Origin: Costus lasius
Taxonomy: Eukaryota; Streptophyta; Magnoliopsida; Zingiberales; Costaceae
DNA length: 64,000 nucleotides
Direction of reading: 5' to 3'
Assembly (NCBI GenBank): GCA_027563935.2
Contig: CM050453.2
Location: 88,758,665-88,822,664, forward strand
Within the stretch, counting starts at the first letter, position 1. Each line of letters starts with the position of its first letter. Made by a program: the position numbers and the translations under genes. The notes beneath the pieces are model-generated. The model saw only the letters and a list, made by a program, of their open reading frames with translations, did not search any database and was not told the origin of the DNA. This document shows positions 21,952 through 32,963 of this stretch, in pieces.

Positions 21952-23471
21952 AACACATAAGGCTCAAACTTTGCTTGTCCTCAAGTAAATAAAGAAATCA
22001 ATACTGAGTATTGGAACATAAATTTTCATATGATGAATAAATTTCTAGAATATAATCATCCATAGAGCATTTTATCAATTTCACACAAAATTTTCAAGTA
22101 AATACATCGTCTTCTGAAATTAATCTTTAAGACTCAATAATTCAATTAAATAAAAGTTCGCAACATGCATGGTAATAGAATTTCAACTTCATGAATTAAT
22201 CTTGTTTTTGAGATTTCCATCCAATATGCTTTTGTTTACAGTAATAGGATCTCCAAATCTTTTTCCACTCATCATTTTTTTTTATTTGTCCTTGACATTC
22301 TCTAAATCGATTACCACCCTTTTTCCGATGACGAATTTAGAGTATGTTGGTCACATAACCACACATAATAGAACTCATATCTCATAAGTAGAAAGAATTT
22401 TCTTGAGACAGAGGAGTCAATGTCAAAGGAGCTCTCTCTTGGCATGCATCTACATAGATACACACTTTTGCAATGAACTTCAACTCTTGTCTTAGGTACC
22501 ATTGTGAACACAATGCCAAGAAGAGGAGTTATTCTTTTTTTTTTTGTGGACTTCAACCCATACCTTTAGGTCTCACTGTTAATTTTATATAGTGCCAAGT
22601 AGGGGAGTCATCCTTTCTCATGGATTTGGATCTCTTTTTCCCAACAAATAACATAAAAGATTATAAAGATTAACTAGATTAATTATTTGATATGTGCAAA
22701 TATGTGCAAATATGCTCAATTTATTCAAAAGAATTATTTCACTTCAAGATTGCATTCACTAAACAATGCATTTACCTAGAATTTCATGCATCAATTAATG
22801 AAAAATTTCTAACAAATAGATTATATCAGAGAAATAAATTCAACATATAAAATCTATTTCTAATTTCTAGAAATTGATATGCATGATAATTCGTTAAAAA
22901 TTTTGGCATGGTGTTTGTAGTATTTTCAGAAAAATCCTTCTACACATCATCATCATATTGTGTCAACACAACCAAATCGAAATATCTATCAATAAAATCA
23001 AAATGCGAGGATCCGTGGCATGTGAGCACAAGAAGTTTGAAGTATTCATCTTCCATTTGAACACATGGATTATTAGAAAAATATAAAAGATGGAATGAGG
23101 ATGAGTAGGAAGGAAAATACTCACAGAGTTCTACTAGTTCGTGTGAGATCTAATTATCTTCTGTGTCTTCGGGTTCGAATCACCAGAGCCTTAAATTTTT
23201 TATTTTTTTTCACCTACAAAAGGAAAAGAAAAATTAGTTCTAAGAAAGAACAAAACAAAAATAAAGTAAAAGAAAACAAGCTAAAGCAAAGTGCTTGGGT
23301 TGCCTCCCAAGAAGCGCTAATTTAATGGTCATTAGCTTGACCGTTCAACACTCAGATTTGATCGTGATTGTATCTTTGGTATCCATCCTGATTTCTCTGT
23401 GTCTCGTTCAGGGCTCTTAAGAACATAAGGCTCAAACTTGAAACAGTATCCAAATTTATTTATGAGCCTTT
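21952..23471 (-). other. Z internal non-coding region
   Basis: This AT-rich stretch has no RT, RNase H or integrase motif in any frame I read. At 23299-23318 the minus strand carries cgcttcttgggaggcaaccc, a short hairpin (ttggg ... cccaa) that I recall from the same place, downstream of gag-protease, in other plant Tat/Athila-type elements. Near the LTR the minus strand has cttgaggacaagcaaagt, also typical of that group. Confidence 0.65.
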
Positions 23472-25946
23472 TTACTTCTTCAAGCAATTTTGATATTCCT
23501 TTCCCCCCCTTCGTCTTCTCTTCTTATTCTTTGCTGCCCTTTCCTGAAATTCTTGATTAGCACACTCAGAAAATGTATCAAATTCAGATGGTTCTTCAAA
23601 TAAAATATGCATGTCACAAACAACCTCCTCATCAATTGTTTCTATGCTACAACATGTCCCTGAGTGTGATGCCCTTTTTAAAGAATCAGTTAAGTCAAAT
23701 TCAATTAAATCACCATAAATATCAAATGTTAATTTTCCTTTTTTCACATCAATGAGAGCTGCAGCTGTGGCCAAAAAAGGTCTACCAAGTATAATAGGGT
23801 TTTTTAAATTTTCCTCCATATCAAGAACTATAAAATCAGCAGGTATGAAAAACTTACCAATTTGAACAGGAACATTTTCTAAAATACCAACCAGATACTT
23901 TACTATTGAATCAGCAAGTTGCAAAGACATTGAGGTTGGTTTGAGCTCTCCAATGTTCAGTTTCCTGCATACAGACAAAGGTATTAGACTAAAACTAGCA
24001 CCGAGATCACATAAGTCTCGGTCGAAAATAACACTCCCAATAGAACAGAGGACAGAAAAGCTACCTGGATCTTTCAATTTGGGTAGTAGCTTGTTTTGAA
24101 TGATGGCACTACATTCTTTAGTTAAAGCAACAGTGTCATAATCTTCTATTTTTCTCTTGTTAGATAAAATTTTTTTTAAAAATTTTGCTTATGTAGGCAT
24201 TTGAGAAATAGCATCAATGAGAGGAATATTAATATACAACTTCTGCAAAACTTCCAAAAATTTCCCAAACTGTCTATCTAACTTAGCTTGCACAATCCTT
24301 TGGGGAAAAGGAATAGGTGGTTTATATGGTGAATGAGAATTAGATTTAGAATTACCATCTTTACATGGCAAATCACCTTTTGGTTCATCATCCTTGTGGG
24401 GTGACAAACTATCATGGGACTGCTCATGCTCAGTAGATTTTTCAAAATCACAATCCTTATCATGACCAAGACTAGGCTCTTTTCTATTGTTCCCAACTTC
24501 CCCCTTTGGTTCCTCTAGTTGTTTTCCACTTCTAGTCATTATGGCATTACAATACTCCCTAGGGTTAGGTTCGGGCTTAGAGGGTAGTTTCCCAGGGGGT
24601 CTGTAAGAGGTGCTAGCCTGCTGTGCAATTTGTGACTCTAAAATTTTATTATGGGCAATAATATCATCTATCCTAGAATCCATTTGATTCATCCTCTCAT
24701 TCATACTAGAGTCAATTCGTTTCAGTCTCTCATTCATCTCATCACTCTGTTTTTTCTGGAAACCCATAAATTCAGTAAGCATCTCTTCTAAACTAGATTT
24801 TTGGGTTTGACTCTGGTTTGACTGTCTTTGTTGGAACCCCCTATTTTCGTTCTGCCCATTATCATGATTATTGCTTTTCCATGAAAGGTTAGGGTGGTTC
24901 CTCCATCCAGGATTATAGGTATTAGAGTAGGGGTCATAAGATCTACTTTGGTTGTAACTCCCTAAAGAATTTACTTGTTCCTCACCCCTATCAACAATTA
25001 TTTTGCAATCCTCAGAAACATGACCATGATTACCACAAATCTCACAAGTGACAGAAGAAGAAATAGCATGAGTTTGCATTTTAAAAGTATCAAAACGATT
25101 GCACAAATATTCAACTTTCTCAGCTAGGGTGCGAAAATCGTTACCATTATCCTTACCATGAGGAGGTCGATATATCACTCCTCTTTCTCTTGAATTCTGT
25201 TCTTGGTTAAGAGCCATCTCTTCAATCATCTGGTAAGCCTCATCCATTGTCTTGTTCATGAAGGCTCCTCCTGCAGCAGCGTCAACAGCGAGGCGTGTTT
25301 GATTAAGCAAAGCATAATAAAATGTTTCAATTAAAACCCATCGCTCCAAGCCATGGTGAGGACACTTCCTCTGCAATTCATTATATCACTCCCATGCTTC
25401 ACTAAGAGATTCTCCTTCCTTCTGAGCAAATCCTGTGATCTGGTTTCTTAATTGAATCGTCTTACTGGGAGGGAAGTATTTCATGAGAAAATCATTGGAC
25501 AGCAACTCTGAAGTTGTGAACATTCCAGAAGGTTGAGAGTGCAGCCAATCACGTGCTCGGTTCCTGAGAGTAAAAGGAAATAAACGTAATTTTAGCGCAT
25601 CGTCAGAAACTCCATTAATCTTGATGGTATCACACAATTCATGAAAAAGAGATAGATGAATATTAGGATCCTCCATTGGAGATCCTCCAAACTGATTTTG
25701 TTGAAGCATTAATATGAACGCCGATTTGATCTCGAAATTGTTCGCATCAATGGCTGGTCTAGTGATACTCGAGTGAACTCCTTGTGCATTTGGAGCAGCA
25801 TAGTCGTGCAAAGATCTTCTCTCAGCCATCTCCACTACTTCTATAACTTGTGTCTCCTCAAATCTCAATCTCTTTAGCAGTCTCAGAGTCTTGTTTATCT
25901 CAGGATCAAAAGGTACAAGTGGTCCTGACCTAAGATTTCTGCGCAT
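23472..25946 (-). pseudogene. Z gag-protease frame with two stop codons
   Basis: The likely start is the ATG at 25946 (MRRNLRSGPLVPFD). The single frame runs to 23472, about 824 codons, and is interrupted only by a TGA near 25386 and a TAA near 24189. The capsid-like part comes first (residues about 60-185, with RARDWLHSQP). A CCHC zinc knuckle, CEICGNHGHVSEDC, lies near 25040. The protease has CDLGASFSLIPLSV near 24010 and IILGRPFLAT near 23790, the Athila-type active site and flap. A basic KKRRRR tail ends it. Apart from the two stops it is well kept for an element lacking pol. Confidence 0.87.
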
Positions 25947-26096
25947 GCAAAGTAGATAGATCAAAAAGTTCAAAAGATGTAGAATAATAAAGAGAAAGTC
26001 AAAATCGATCTAAATTTTGAAAACAGTAAACAAAAACAAAAACAAAAACCTAGTCTAGAAATACTTTCAATATTTTCAATATTGACAAAACCAAGG

Positions 26097-26114
26097 TCCC
26101 CGGCAACGGTGCCA
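26097..26114 (-). other. Z primer binding site (tRNA-Asp type)
   Basis: The minus strand reads TGGCACCGTTGCCGGGGA, one base different from the TGGCGCCGTTGCCGGGGA site used by Athila/Tat elements. It lies six bases inside the 5' LTR end. Confidence 0.88.
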
Positions 26115-26120
26115 AAAACT

Positions 26121-28120
26121 TGTTGTGTCCGCAAGTGCACGGATTCTCGAAGTAATAAAATAGATATCGAACCACAGAGACCTTGTTGTCAAGTACTGAA
26201 TAATCGATTTCTCGCTAGCTAGGCAATCGGAAAATAGTGAATCAAACTATCGAAAAGAACACGGAGAAAATATCAGAGAGGAAATCGGGACTAGGGGTTC
26301 ATCTACTTTAATTTCTAATGACTAGATTAAGATAAGTATTTGTCAATCTAATTCTATTATGGTAAAGGTAAAATTTACTTTATAAATAAATTGTCTCGCT
26401 CTCACGCAGACAATCATACAAAGAATCGATCCCCACTCTCGCGCAAGATCTATTCAATGCTGAAAATAAGTAAACCATCAACTAAGAACTCAAGGATCAC
26501 TCTCGTGCATCCAAATTCTAGGTTGATCACCTCAAGTGGAAACTCAAAGATCACTCTCGTGCATCCGAGTCTCAACACTAGTTTTACTCAAGGGTTTCCA
26601 ACGACTCGATACTCAATCTCTTGCAATATTAAATCAAGTCTACACATTAACTCAATCCAAAGTATCAGAAATTCAACAAGGCATTATAGCTCTCTAAAAA
26701 TCAGAATTCGAAGAACAACCTAATCTCTTACGGTAGTTCCAAACTCAATAATTCCTAGGGTTCCGAATTTCAAACAATCAACCTCTCGATCTATTTCATA
26801 AAATTCTAAAACATGCTGATATTTAAGACACAAAGGAGAATTAAAAAACAATCAATCACAAGAGTAAAATTATCATAATAAAATCAGTTTGACAAAATTA
26901 GGATTTTCTAGCCATTAAGAAACAAAGAGATTACACCCCCATGTCCCATAAAAAGATTAAGCTACCATGATGAAAGGATTACAATAAAACATGTTCTTAG
27001 AGTGATAAGGAATCGAAAAGAGGGAAGAAAGATTACAAAACAGGGCTGTAATGAAATTACAGCCCGTAATTTGCTTTGAACAGCGCCGTCACCACTATTG
27101 TGTCGATTTCTCCTTCAATTCAACTTCGAATGCTCTGGAACTTGAGGTGCGTGTTCTCCTTCACCAGATGAAGCTCTCTATCAAAAATCGTGGCCAGAGG
27201 TAGTCTATAGGTGGAGAACTGATGAACCCTAGCAATTCCAACTCTCCCTCAATTTCTCCATGGATTCGTGATAAAATTCATTTCTTTCACTTTCTGTGTT
27301 TTCTCCTCTTAAAGATGAGTCCATCGCCTCTTTCATATCTCAATTTGGAGGTCTGGATCAAAAGATATGGTCTTTGCAAGAATCGGGCGGAAAAATCAGA
27401 ATTCTAAGTTCCAAAATACGGCACCGTGACGATTCATACGGCAGTGCCGTATTTCATTCTGTGAGTTACGGACAAAAATTACGGTGCCGTGAGAGTTTTT
27501 CTCTAAAATACGGTAGTGCCATATTCTTGCCAAATCCTTCTAGTCAGAATTGACAGAAAATACGGCACCGTGAAGATTCATATGGCAGTGCCGTATTTGT
27601 GTCAAAACTTTCTGGTTAAATTCGTCTAATTATACAGCACCATGTACACGTCCACGGCAGTGCCGTATTTCTACTGAATTTTTCTGTTATGGATCGCCAA
27701 TAAATACGGTACCGTGTACTTCTACACGGCCGTGCCGTATTCTCGCTTAGGTCTTCTGGATGAAATCAGCGCAAAATACGGTACCGTGATCATGCTGGGA
27801 CAAAATACGGCAGCATCGTATTTTCATCTGGTTGAAAGCGGTGAAATACGGTACCGTGTATTTTTGCTAGAAGAACCTTTTTGAGTTGAAATTTTATGGG
27901 TAGGTTCCTCTTGATGATTAGAACTCATTCATGCATTGATATTGCTCGAAAACTAGTGATAATGATGCTTTTTTACCTGAAATTGATTAAAAACCAAAGA
28001 TTGTGTAGATTCCGAAGTATTTGGTAAACAAGGGGTATAAAAGCAAGGTAAAAGAGTAAGACTATGGCTCAAAAGACTACCAAATAAGTATGAAAAACAC
28101 TATGAAATTTGGAGTCATCA
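26121..28120 (-). repeat. Z 5' LTR (2000 bp)
   Basis: The plus strand runs TGTTGTGTCC...GGAGTCATCA. It includes the palindromic array at 27412-27870 and, near its left end (26390-26570), four to five copies of tcactctcgtgca. Confidence 0.9.
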
Positions 28121-28663
28121 GCGTCTCCTCGCCCCTCTCTGCGTTTCGATCAAGTGCGCCGACCATGGGTGGTGTTGCCCGACGTTCGCCAGTTTGTTTG
28201 TGCCGAACGTCTGCGGGACGTCCCTTTTGGGTGAGCGGTGAGTTCGGCCTCCTACGTGCGGTCTAGTCGGAGTTAGGGCGTGTGCCCGGCGTCCTGCGTG
28301 ATGTCGTCTCCTGCGCGAGTGTATGCCTCCGCCTGCGTGCGGATTTGTTTCTTTTCCGGTGTACCGGACTCGTACGCGTGTTGCGCCGGCGTCGAGTCTC
28401 GGGTCATGTATTTTGGTGGACAGTGGAGCTGGATCGTGCAGCGGTCCTCAATGGGCACGTGGCGGTTGATGACTCGTCGAGACGAGAGTCGAGGTGGCTA
28501 CCTGGGATAGGCTGAGGAACACGTCGAGGACGTGCTCCTGCCGGTCACGCCCGGATCAGTGGTTCGACCACTTAGCCCCTACGTGGGCGTGCTTGGGTGC
28601 GAGTCAAGTGTTGACTCGCTTGTATTTATTAAAATTTTTGTTAACCTAATTCTGGGTGTGACA
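28121..28663 (+). repeat. X 5' LTR, second piece
   Basis: It matches 35639-36181 from gcgtctcctcgcccc to the terminal gtgaca, with scattered substitutions. Together with 19879-20319 it makes up the 5' LTR of X. Confidence 0.85.
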
Positions 28664-28754
28664 GACCAGAGGCTTCAGAGTTCTGGTTTACGAGGTTTAG
28701 CTGAGGAGCTACCTCGAGTCGTCGAGGACGGCGACCACCTCAGATGGGGGAGAA
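28664..28754 (+). other. X internal remnant with polypurine tract
   Basis: Only 91 bp lie between the two LTR copies. They end in cagatgggggagaa, a purine tract, directly followed by TGTTAG, the X LTR start. No primer binding site follows the 5' LTR, so almost the whole interior has been deleted, including that site. Confidence 0.7.
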
Positions 28755-28761
28755 TGTTAGG
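28755..28761 (+). repeat. X 3' LTR, first bases
   Basis: TGTTAGG matches the first bases of the 5' LTR at 19879 and follows the purine tract. The next roughly 150 bp of this LTR (equivalent to 19886-20031) are missing, and Y begins here. The last two Gs are shared by X and Y. Confidence 0.6.
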
Positions 28762-30595
28762 CACCTAAATTTCCATCTCTTGCATTGCATGCATCTTTAA
28801 GTTAGATTTTCATTCCTTGCATTGCATGCATCCTTTAAGTTATTTCCATCTCTTGCATTGCATGCATCTTTAAGTTAGATTTTCATTCCTTGCATTGCAT
28901 GCATCCTTTAAGTTAGATCTCCTAGCATAACTTGCATCATATGGTAGGTTAGATCCACCCAACAATTACACCATGTAGTTACATCCCTAGGATCCGCCAC
29001 TTATGTATGGTAGGTTAGTGCATGAAATTGATGTAATAGTATAGGTCAACTCCATTTTGGGATGCAAGTCAAAATCAAGTCAAGATAACTCCAAGAGATG
29101 CCATGAGCCCATGAGCCCATCTCATGTGAGAACCAGCCCATCCAACTCAAAGGAGCATCACCACAAGTACCCAACACTCCACCATCCTAGTTGGCAGCCA
29201 TGGGGATTTGTCTCTACCTCCAACCGCCCCTTCCCCTTTGAAGCAAAGATGGACAAGACCATTCCCTCACCTGCTGTTGCAGCCCCTTAAAGTCAACATG
29301 CGCCAGCCACCAGCTTTTGCAGCCCCTTACAGCCATCATGCGCCAGCAGCTTTGCAGAATTTCAGCCTCAAGAAGCTGTCTCCATTTCCTGCAGAATGAC
29401 AGCTCCCTTTTTTAGCCCATCATTCACCAACCACCACTGCCAAGAAGAGGTCTGCACGCCACCAGCAATGCAGAGTTTCCTACTTCTAGAAGCTGCACAC
29501 ATCAGCTGAAGAGTGACAACTCCTTCAGCCCCTTCAACCGCCTGCAACCTGCCCTTGTTCACTCAATGTGTCATGTACTTAGGGAAGGAAACGCAACCTG
29601 CTCTTGTCATTCAGTTTGTCATGTGCTTAGGGAAGGGAGGCAACCGTTGACAGCCCCCTATATGATGTATTCCTCTTGTAAAGTCATCAGTTAGTGTTGA
29701 AAGCATTTTCAAATTTCAGAAGTTTGTCTTCTATTGGTGTGTGTCACCTTCCCCCTTCCCCTCTTCCACACCTTGCCGAGAGTTCCCTGCTTCCTCACTT
29801 CCTCAAGCCTCCACCACCAGCGCATGTTCTGAGATCAAGAGCTCACCCCACTGCCCCTATCAGCCTTGAAGAAGTCTCAATCCCAAGAAGGAGTTGGTTG
29901 CAACCATGACTCAAGATGATGCTTCAAGCAACTTGCCGAGAACAAGTCATCCCATACTCTAGCTAAGTTCCCATTTCTTGGTTGATATCTTCTTTGACGA
30001 GTTTGAGCATCCATCTACACTCATATAATATCTTTATAGGTGGCGCAAGATCAAGGAGGATATACCAACGCACACCCATCCTCCCCTCTTAGTTAGTTAG
30101 CCCCAAAATGTGTTAGCAAGGGAATTTGGGGTCTAGACTCCCCCTTGAATGTTCTTATGTGAATGGCCTCTTAATATTCTTTCCAATTCACCCACGCATG
30201 TGTGGGATGCTGCAATGCCATGTATGTAAGCTCATAGGGCCCTACTTCGTGAGTTTCCACCATTGGACCGGTGAAGAACGGGAAGGTCACCCTTTCTATT
30301 CTCAAAGGGTGCAAGGTGAGTTCCTCCCTTAGAGTAGCTCTACTTCTTATGATAGAATTGCATGTCTAGATCTATTGATGTTGTAGAACCGCATGTTTAA
30401 GTCTTGTCAAAGTTTCATCTTACCTAGAAGCGCATGTTAGGATTCTCTTGTTAAGTAGTTTCGGTTTTCACTATTACTTGCTAAACAAGCTATTTTCAAA
30501 CTACGTTAGCACAAGGGGTTTATTAAGCTATACTTAACTAGCAAAATATTTTCGAAGTGCGTTGGTTGAATGTTGCATGCTTTGCCCCCCCATCA
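28760..30595 (+). repeat. Y 5' LTR, left-truncated
   Basis: It ends ccccccatca. A 74-bp block (ttccatctcttgcattgcat ... aagtta) is tandemly duplicated at its start (28770-28917). The canonical TG start is absent. In the 3' copy a TG follows a G-rich tract at 32920, so about 44 bp are probably missing here. Confidence 0.9.
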
Positions 30596-30598
30596 TCT

Positions 30599-30610
30599 TG
30601 GTATCAGAGC
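30599..30610 (+). other. Y primer binding site (tRNA-iMet)
   Basis: TGGTATCAGAGC begins three bases after the LTR end and sets the element's orientation as plus. Confidence 0.93.
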
Positions 30611-30754
30611 TTAGGCTCTTAGAGTAGGATTTTATAAGACCAAAACTTTATTTTCCTACTACTAAGGCGATTTTTGGACCTAGGTGCTTGAAAGAATTTG
30701 ACTAGCTATATTTATCACCTTAGGGTCTATTTTCAAACTCTACTCATTTCAAAA

Positions 30755-32959
30755 ATGACTACTAGATTCAATCCCCTAAGAGGCAATAGACAACCCATCA
30801 AGAGATGGGATGACATGATAAATGAAATATATGACCCTACATCTCTCAATGACCCTACATCTCTCAATGAAGAATTGCTTACCCAAGAGAACATGAATGT
30901 AGCTGAATATATACTAAAGTTCAAAACCCTCTACCATAGTACTAGAGAAGCTCCTAGGGTTATGCTTAACTGGTTTAGAGATGGTCTTAGCTTTGAGATT
31001 AAGAGAGGTCTCACCTACTACCCCATATACACAATAGAAGATGCTTTTCAAATAGCTAGTGAAGTGGAGCAAAATCTTAAGAGATTTTATAAAAGGAAAA
31101 TTGACCATCCAAGACCCAAAGCCCCTAAGGTAGTCAATCAAACCATGGAGCTCAATCAAGCCTTAGAACCAAAGCTACCCTCCCAAAGCCAATCTCAAAT
31201 CAAGTCTAGGGAACCCATTGAAGACTTACCCCCATGTCAAATCATGTTGTCCATAAAACCCAAACAAGAACTCAACCAACTTAAGGAAAACTCTCTTGAC
31301 ATCCACATAGGTCATACTAAGTCCACACCTTTAAGAACAATCTCACCTAAGCCTATGGAAGAACTTGAACCCAATCATATTAGGCTAGACTTAGTGGAAG
31401 CTATCCTACCCTTAGTGACCTATGAGACTAGTTTGCCTCACCCTTTAGGGCTCCCATGTTTAGATCAAGTGCTTGAACCATGTGAACCTACTCTTCATGA
31501 CATAGGAAAAACTTTAGAGAACTCTTCAATAGGTTGTGAACACTTAGGTTCCAAGCCACTTGACCTTAGTGAAAGTTTAGATGAGCCTCTAGACACTTTA
31601 GAAATCCAACACCTTCAATTAGAGGACCATCACACTTTAGGCTTGACTCAACCTAAGTTTGAACCTTTCTCTATGGATGATCTGCCTAAGTATCTTACTC
31701 AACCATATTTAGAGATTAAGGTAGACATACCATCTTGTCTAGGCCCTTCTTTGACCACTTTTGGGCCATCTAGCACTAAACTTTCCAAGTTAGGCCTAAA
31801 CCCACCTCTAGAGCCCAAACTTTTACACATAGAGGATCCTTCACCTTTAGATCTCAACCCACATGAGTTAGGATCCCTTACTTTGCCTAAGATGGAACCC
31901 ATGCTAGATCCTTTTCTCATTGACCAAGATCCTAAGTCCCAAACATTAGGAGAACCTCAACTTCAAGGCCTAGAAGACTTGACCTTTGATCCAATGACCC
32001 ATGAAACATATCTCTTAGGTCTTGCCACCCACACTCCTAAGCCACATTTAGGGCCAATTGAACATGGGCTTATAACCCAAGACTCTAGGGATGACCCTAC
32101 TCAAGTTGACCCCATAGGGACTGACCTATATCAACCTTCTCCTTATGACATGATAGAGCCCCCCCAGTTTAGCTTCGAGGATCTTACTCCAGATATGGGA
32201 GAGCCATTTCTTTTTTCCTTAGGAAGTCCAATCCTAGAGGCGCCCCTCACCCTTCTTGAGTTAGACATTAGCTCACCTGAATATGAAGTAGAATATACTT
32301 TAGATCCTCTTGAGTTTCCCATGCTAGGATATGATTTAGAACCTAACTTGTCTGAGTTGGCAACATCACCCATCTCTCCTTTAGACCTTGAGTCTGGCCT
32401 TAGTACTCCAGGGTTAAAGAAAATTCAATTGAATAATGATTTGCTTTCCCTCCCAGAACTTGAACACTGTGATTTTGTTATACCTGAATCTTTTAGTAGG
32501 CCTGTATACCACAAACATACTAATGAATATGGCCGAGAAAGGACATTCTGTGTAGGAGACCCTGAATTTAAGGAGCATGAAGATTGGGATGAAGAGATTG
32601 ATTGCTGTGATGCTGTTGACACTGATTTTTGGACCCCCATCACTTTTGATGTGGATGACTTCATATTGCATAAGCATCATTCCACCCCATACTATGACCC
32701 CACTTGTGAGCATATGATTGAGTCCATCCTTGAGGACCAAACCCATTTCACCCGTGATAAGGTAGAGTTACTCTACTTAGTTGGATATGACCATGGTGAG
32801 GAGGGTTGGCTCCCCGAGGAAGAACTCACCCTTACTACCTCAAAGCTCCTCATGGATAAGGACAATTCTTCGGAGAAGAATTTTTCTCACCCGGGGAGAG
32901 CTGATGTGGGGAGGCGACATGACCCACGGAAATACAAATGGAGTTTAAGGTTACCCTAG
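30755..32959 (+). CDS. Y gag-like protein with long unrecognised C-terminal region
   Basis: The open frame extends from 30698, but the ATG at 30755 (MTTRFNPLRGNRQPIKRW) fits the usual gag start better and gives 734 residues. Residues about 40-115 resemble a retrotransposon gag segment: NMNVAEYILKFKTLYH, then LNWFRDGLSFEIKRGL, then a helix with EVEQNLKRF. A basic stretch with KRK follows. The remaining roughly 600 residues are rich in Leu, Pro, Glu and Asp, with repeated LEP, LGL and LD words, and end in a strongly acidic part (EHEDWDEEIDCCDAVDTDFW). There is no zinc knuckle, no DTG or DLGA protease site and no RT motif. A 15-18 bp duplication gives DPTSLNDPTSLN near the start. The frame has no stop despite its length, which suggests recent or continuing use. 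It could be a gag that packages its own RNA with help from another element's enzymes; the C-terminal role is unknown. Confidence 0.8.
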   Translation: MTTRFNPLRGNRQPIKRWDDMINEIYDPTSLNDPTSLNEELLTQENMNVAEYILKFKTLYHSTREAPRVMLNWFRDGLSFEIKRGLTYYPIYTIEDAFQIASEVEQNLKRFYKRKIDHPRPKAPKVVNQTMELNQALEPKLPSQSQSQIKSREPIEDLPPCQIMLSIKPKQELNQLKENSLDIHIGHTKSTPLRTISPKPMEELEPNHIRLDLVEAILPLVTYETSLPHPLGLPCLDQVLEPCEPTLHDIGKTLENSSIGCEHLGSKPLDLSESLDEPLDTLEIQHLQLEDHHTLGLTQPKFEPFSMDDLPKYLTQPYLEIKVDIPSCLGPSLTTFGPSSTKLSKLGLNPPLEPKLLHIEDPSPLDLNPHELGSLTLPKMEPMLDPFLIDQDPKSQTLGEPQLQGLEDLTFDPMTHETYLLGLATHTPKPHLGPIEHGLITQDSRDDPTQVDPIGTDLYQPSPYDMIEPPQFSFEDLTPDMGEPFLFSLGSPILEAPLTLLELDISSPEYEVEYTLDPLEFPMLGYDLEPNLSELATSPISPLDLESGLSTPGLKKIQLNNDLLSLPELEHCDFVIPESFSRPVYHKHTNEYGRERTFCVGDPEFKEHEDWDEEIDCCDAVDTDFWTPITFDVDDFILHKHHSTPYYDPTCEHMIESILEDQTHFTRDKVELLYLVGYDHGEEGWLPEEELTLTTSKLLMDKDNSSEKNFSHPGRADVGRRHDPRKYKWSLRLP
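32900..32919 (+). other. candidate Y polypurine tract
   Basis: The sequence gctgatgtggggaggcgaca precedes TGACCCACGG at 32920, a possible true LTR start. If so, the Y reading frame ends 40 bases inside the 3' LTR. The alternative is that the LTR starts at 32964 without a TG. Confidence 0.45.
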
Positions 32960-32963
32960 CTAG

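Larger units (their letters stand above)
20320..28120 (-). mobile_element. Z: Athila-like element with gag-protease only
   Basis: The 5' LTR (26121-28120), primer site, gag-protease frame and truncated 3' LTR (20320-21951) are in order on the minus strand. The aspartyl-tRNA-type primer site and the DLGA protease place it near the Athila/Tat group of Ty3/gypsy. Between the protease (ending 23472) and the 3' LTR there are about 1.5 kb without RT, RNase H or integrase. It sits inside X, and its left end has been deleted together with part of X. Confidence 0.87.

Noticed and set aside
23150..23205. tRNA-like T-arm (cgggttcgaatcacc)
   Set aside because: No D-arm, anticodon stem or acceptor stem can be formed around it; it is internal to Z.
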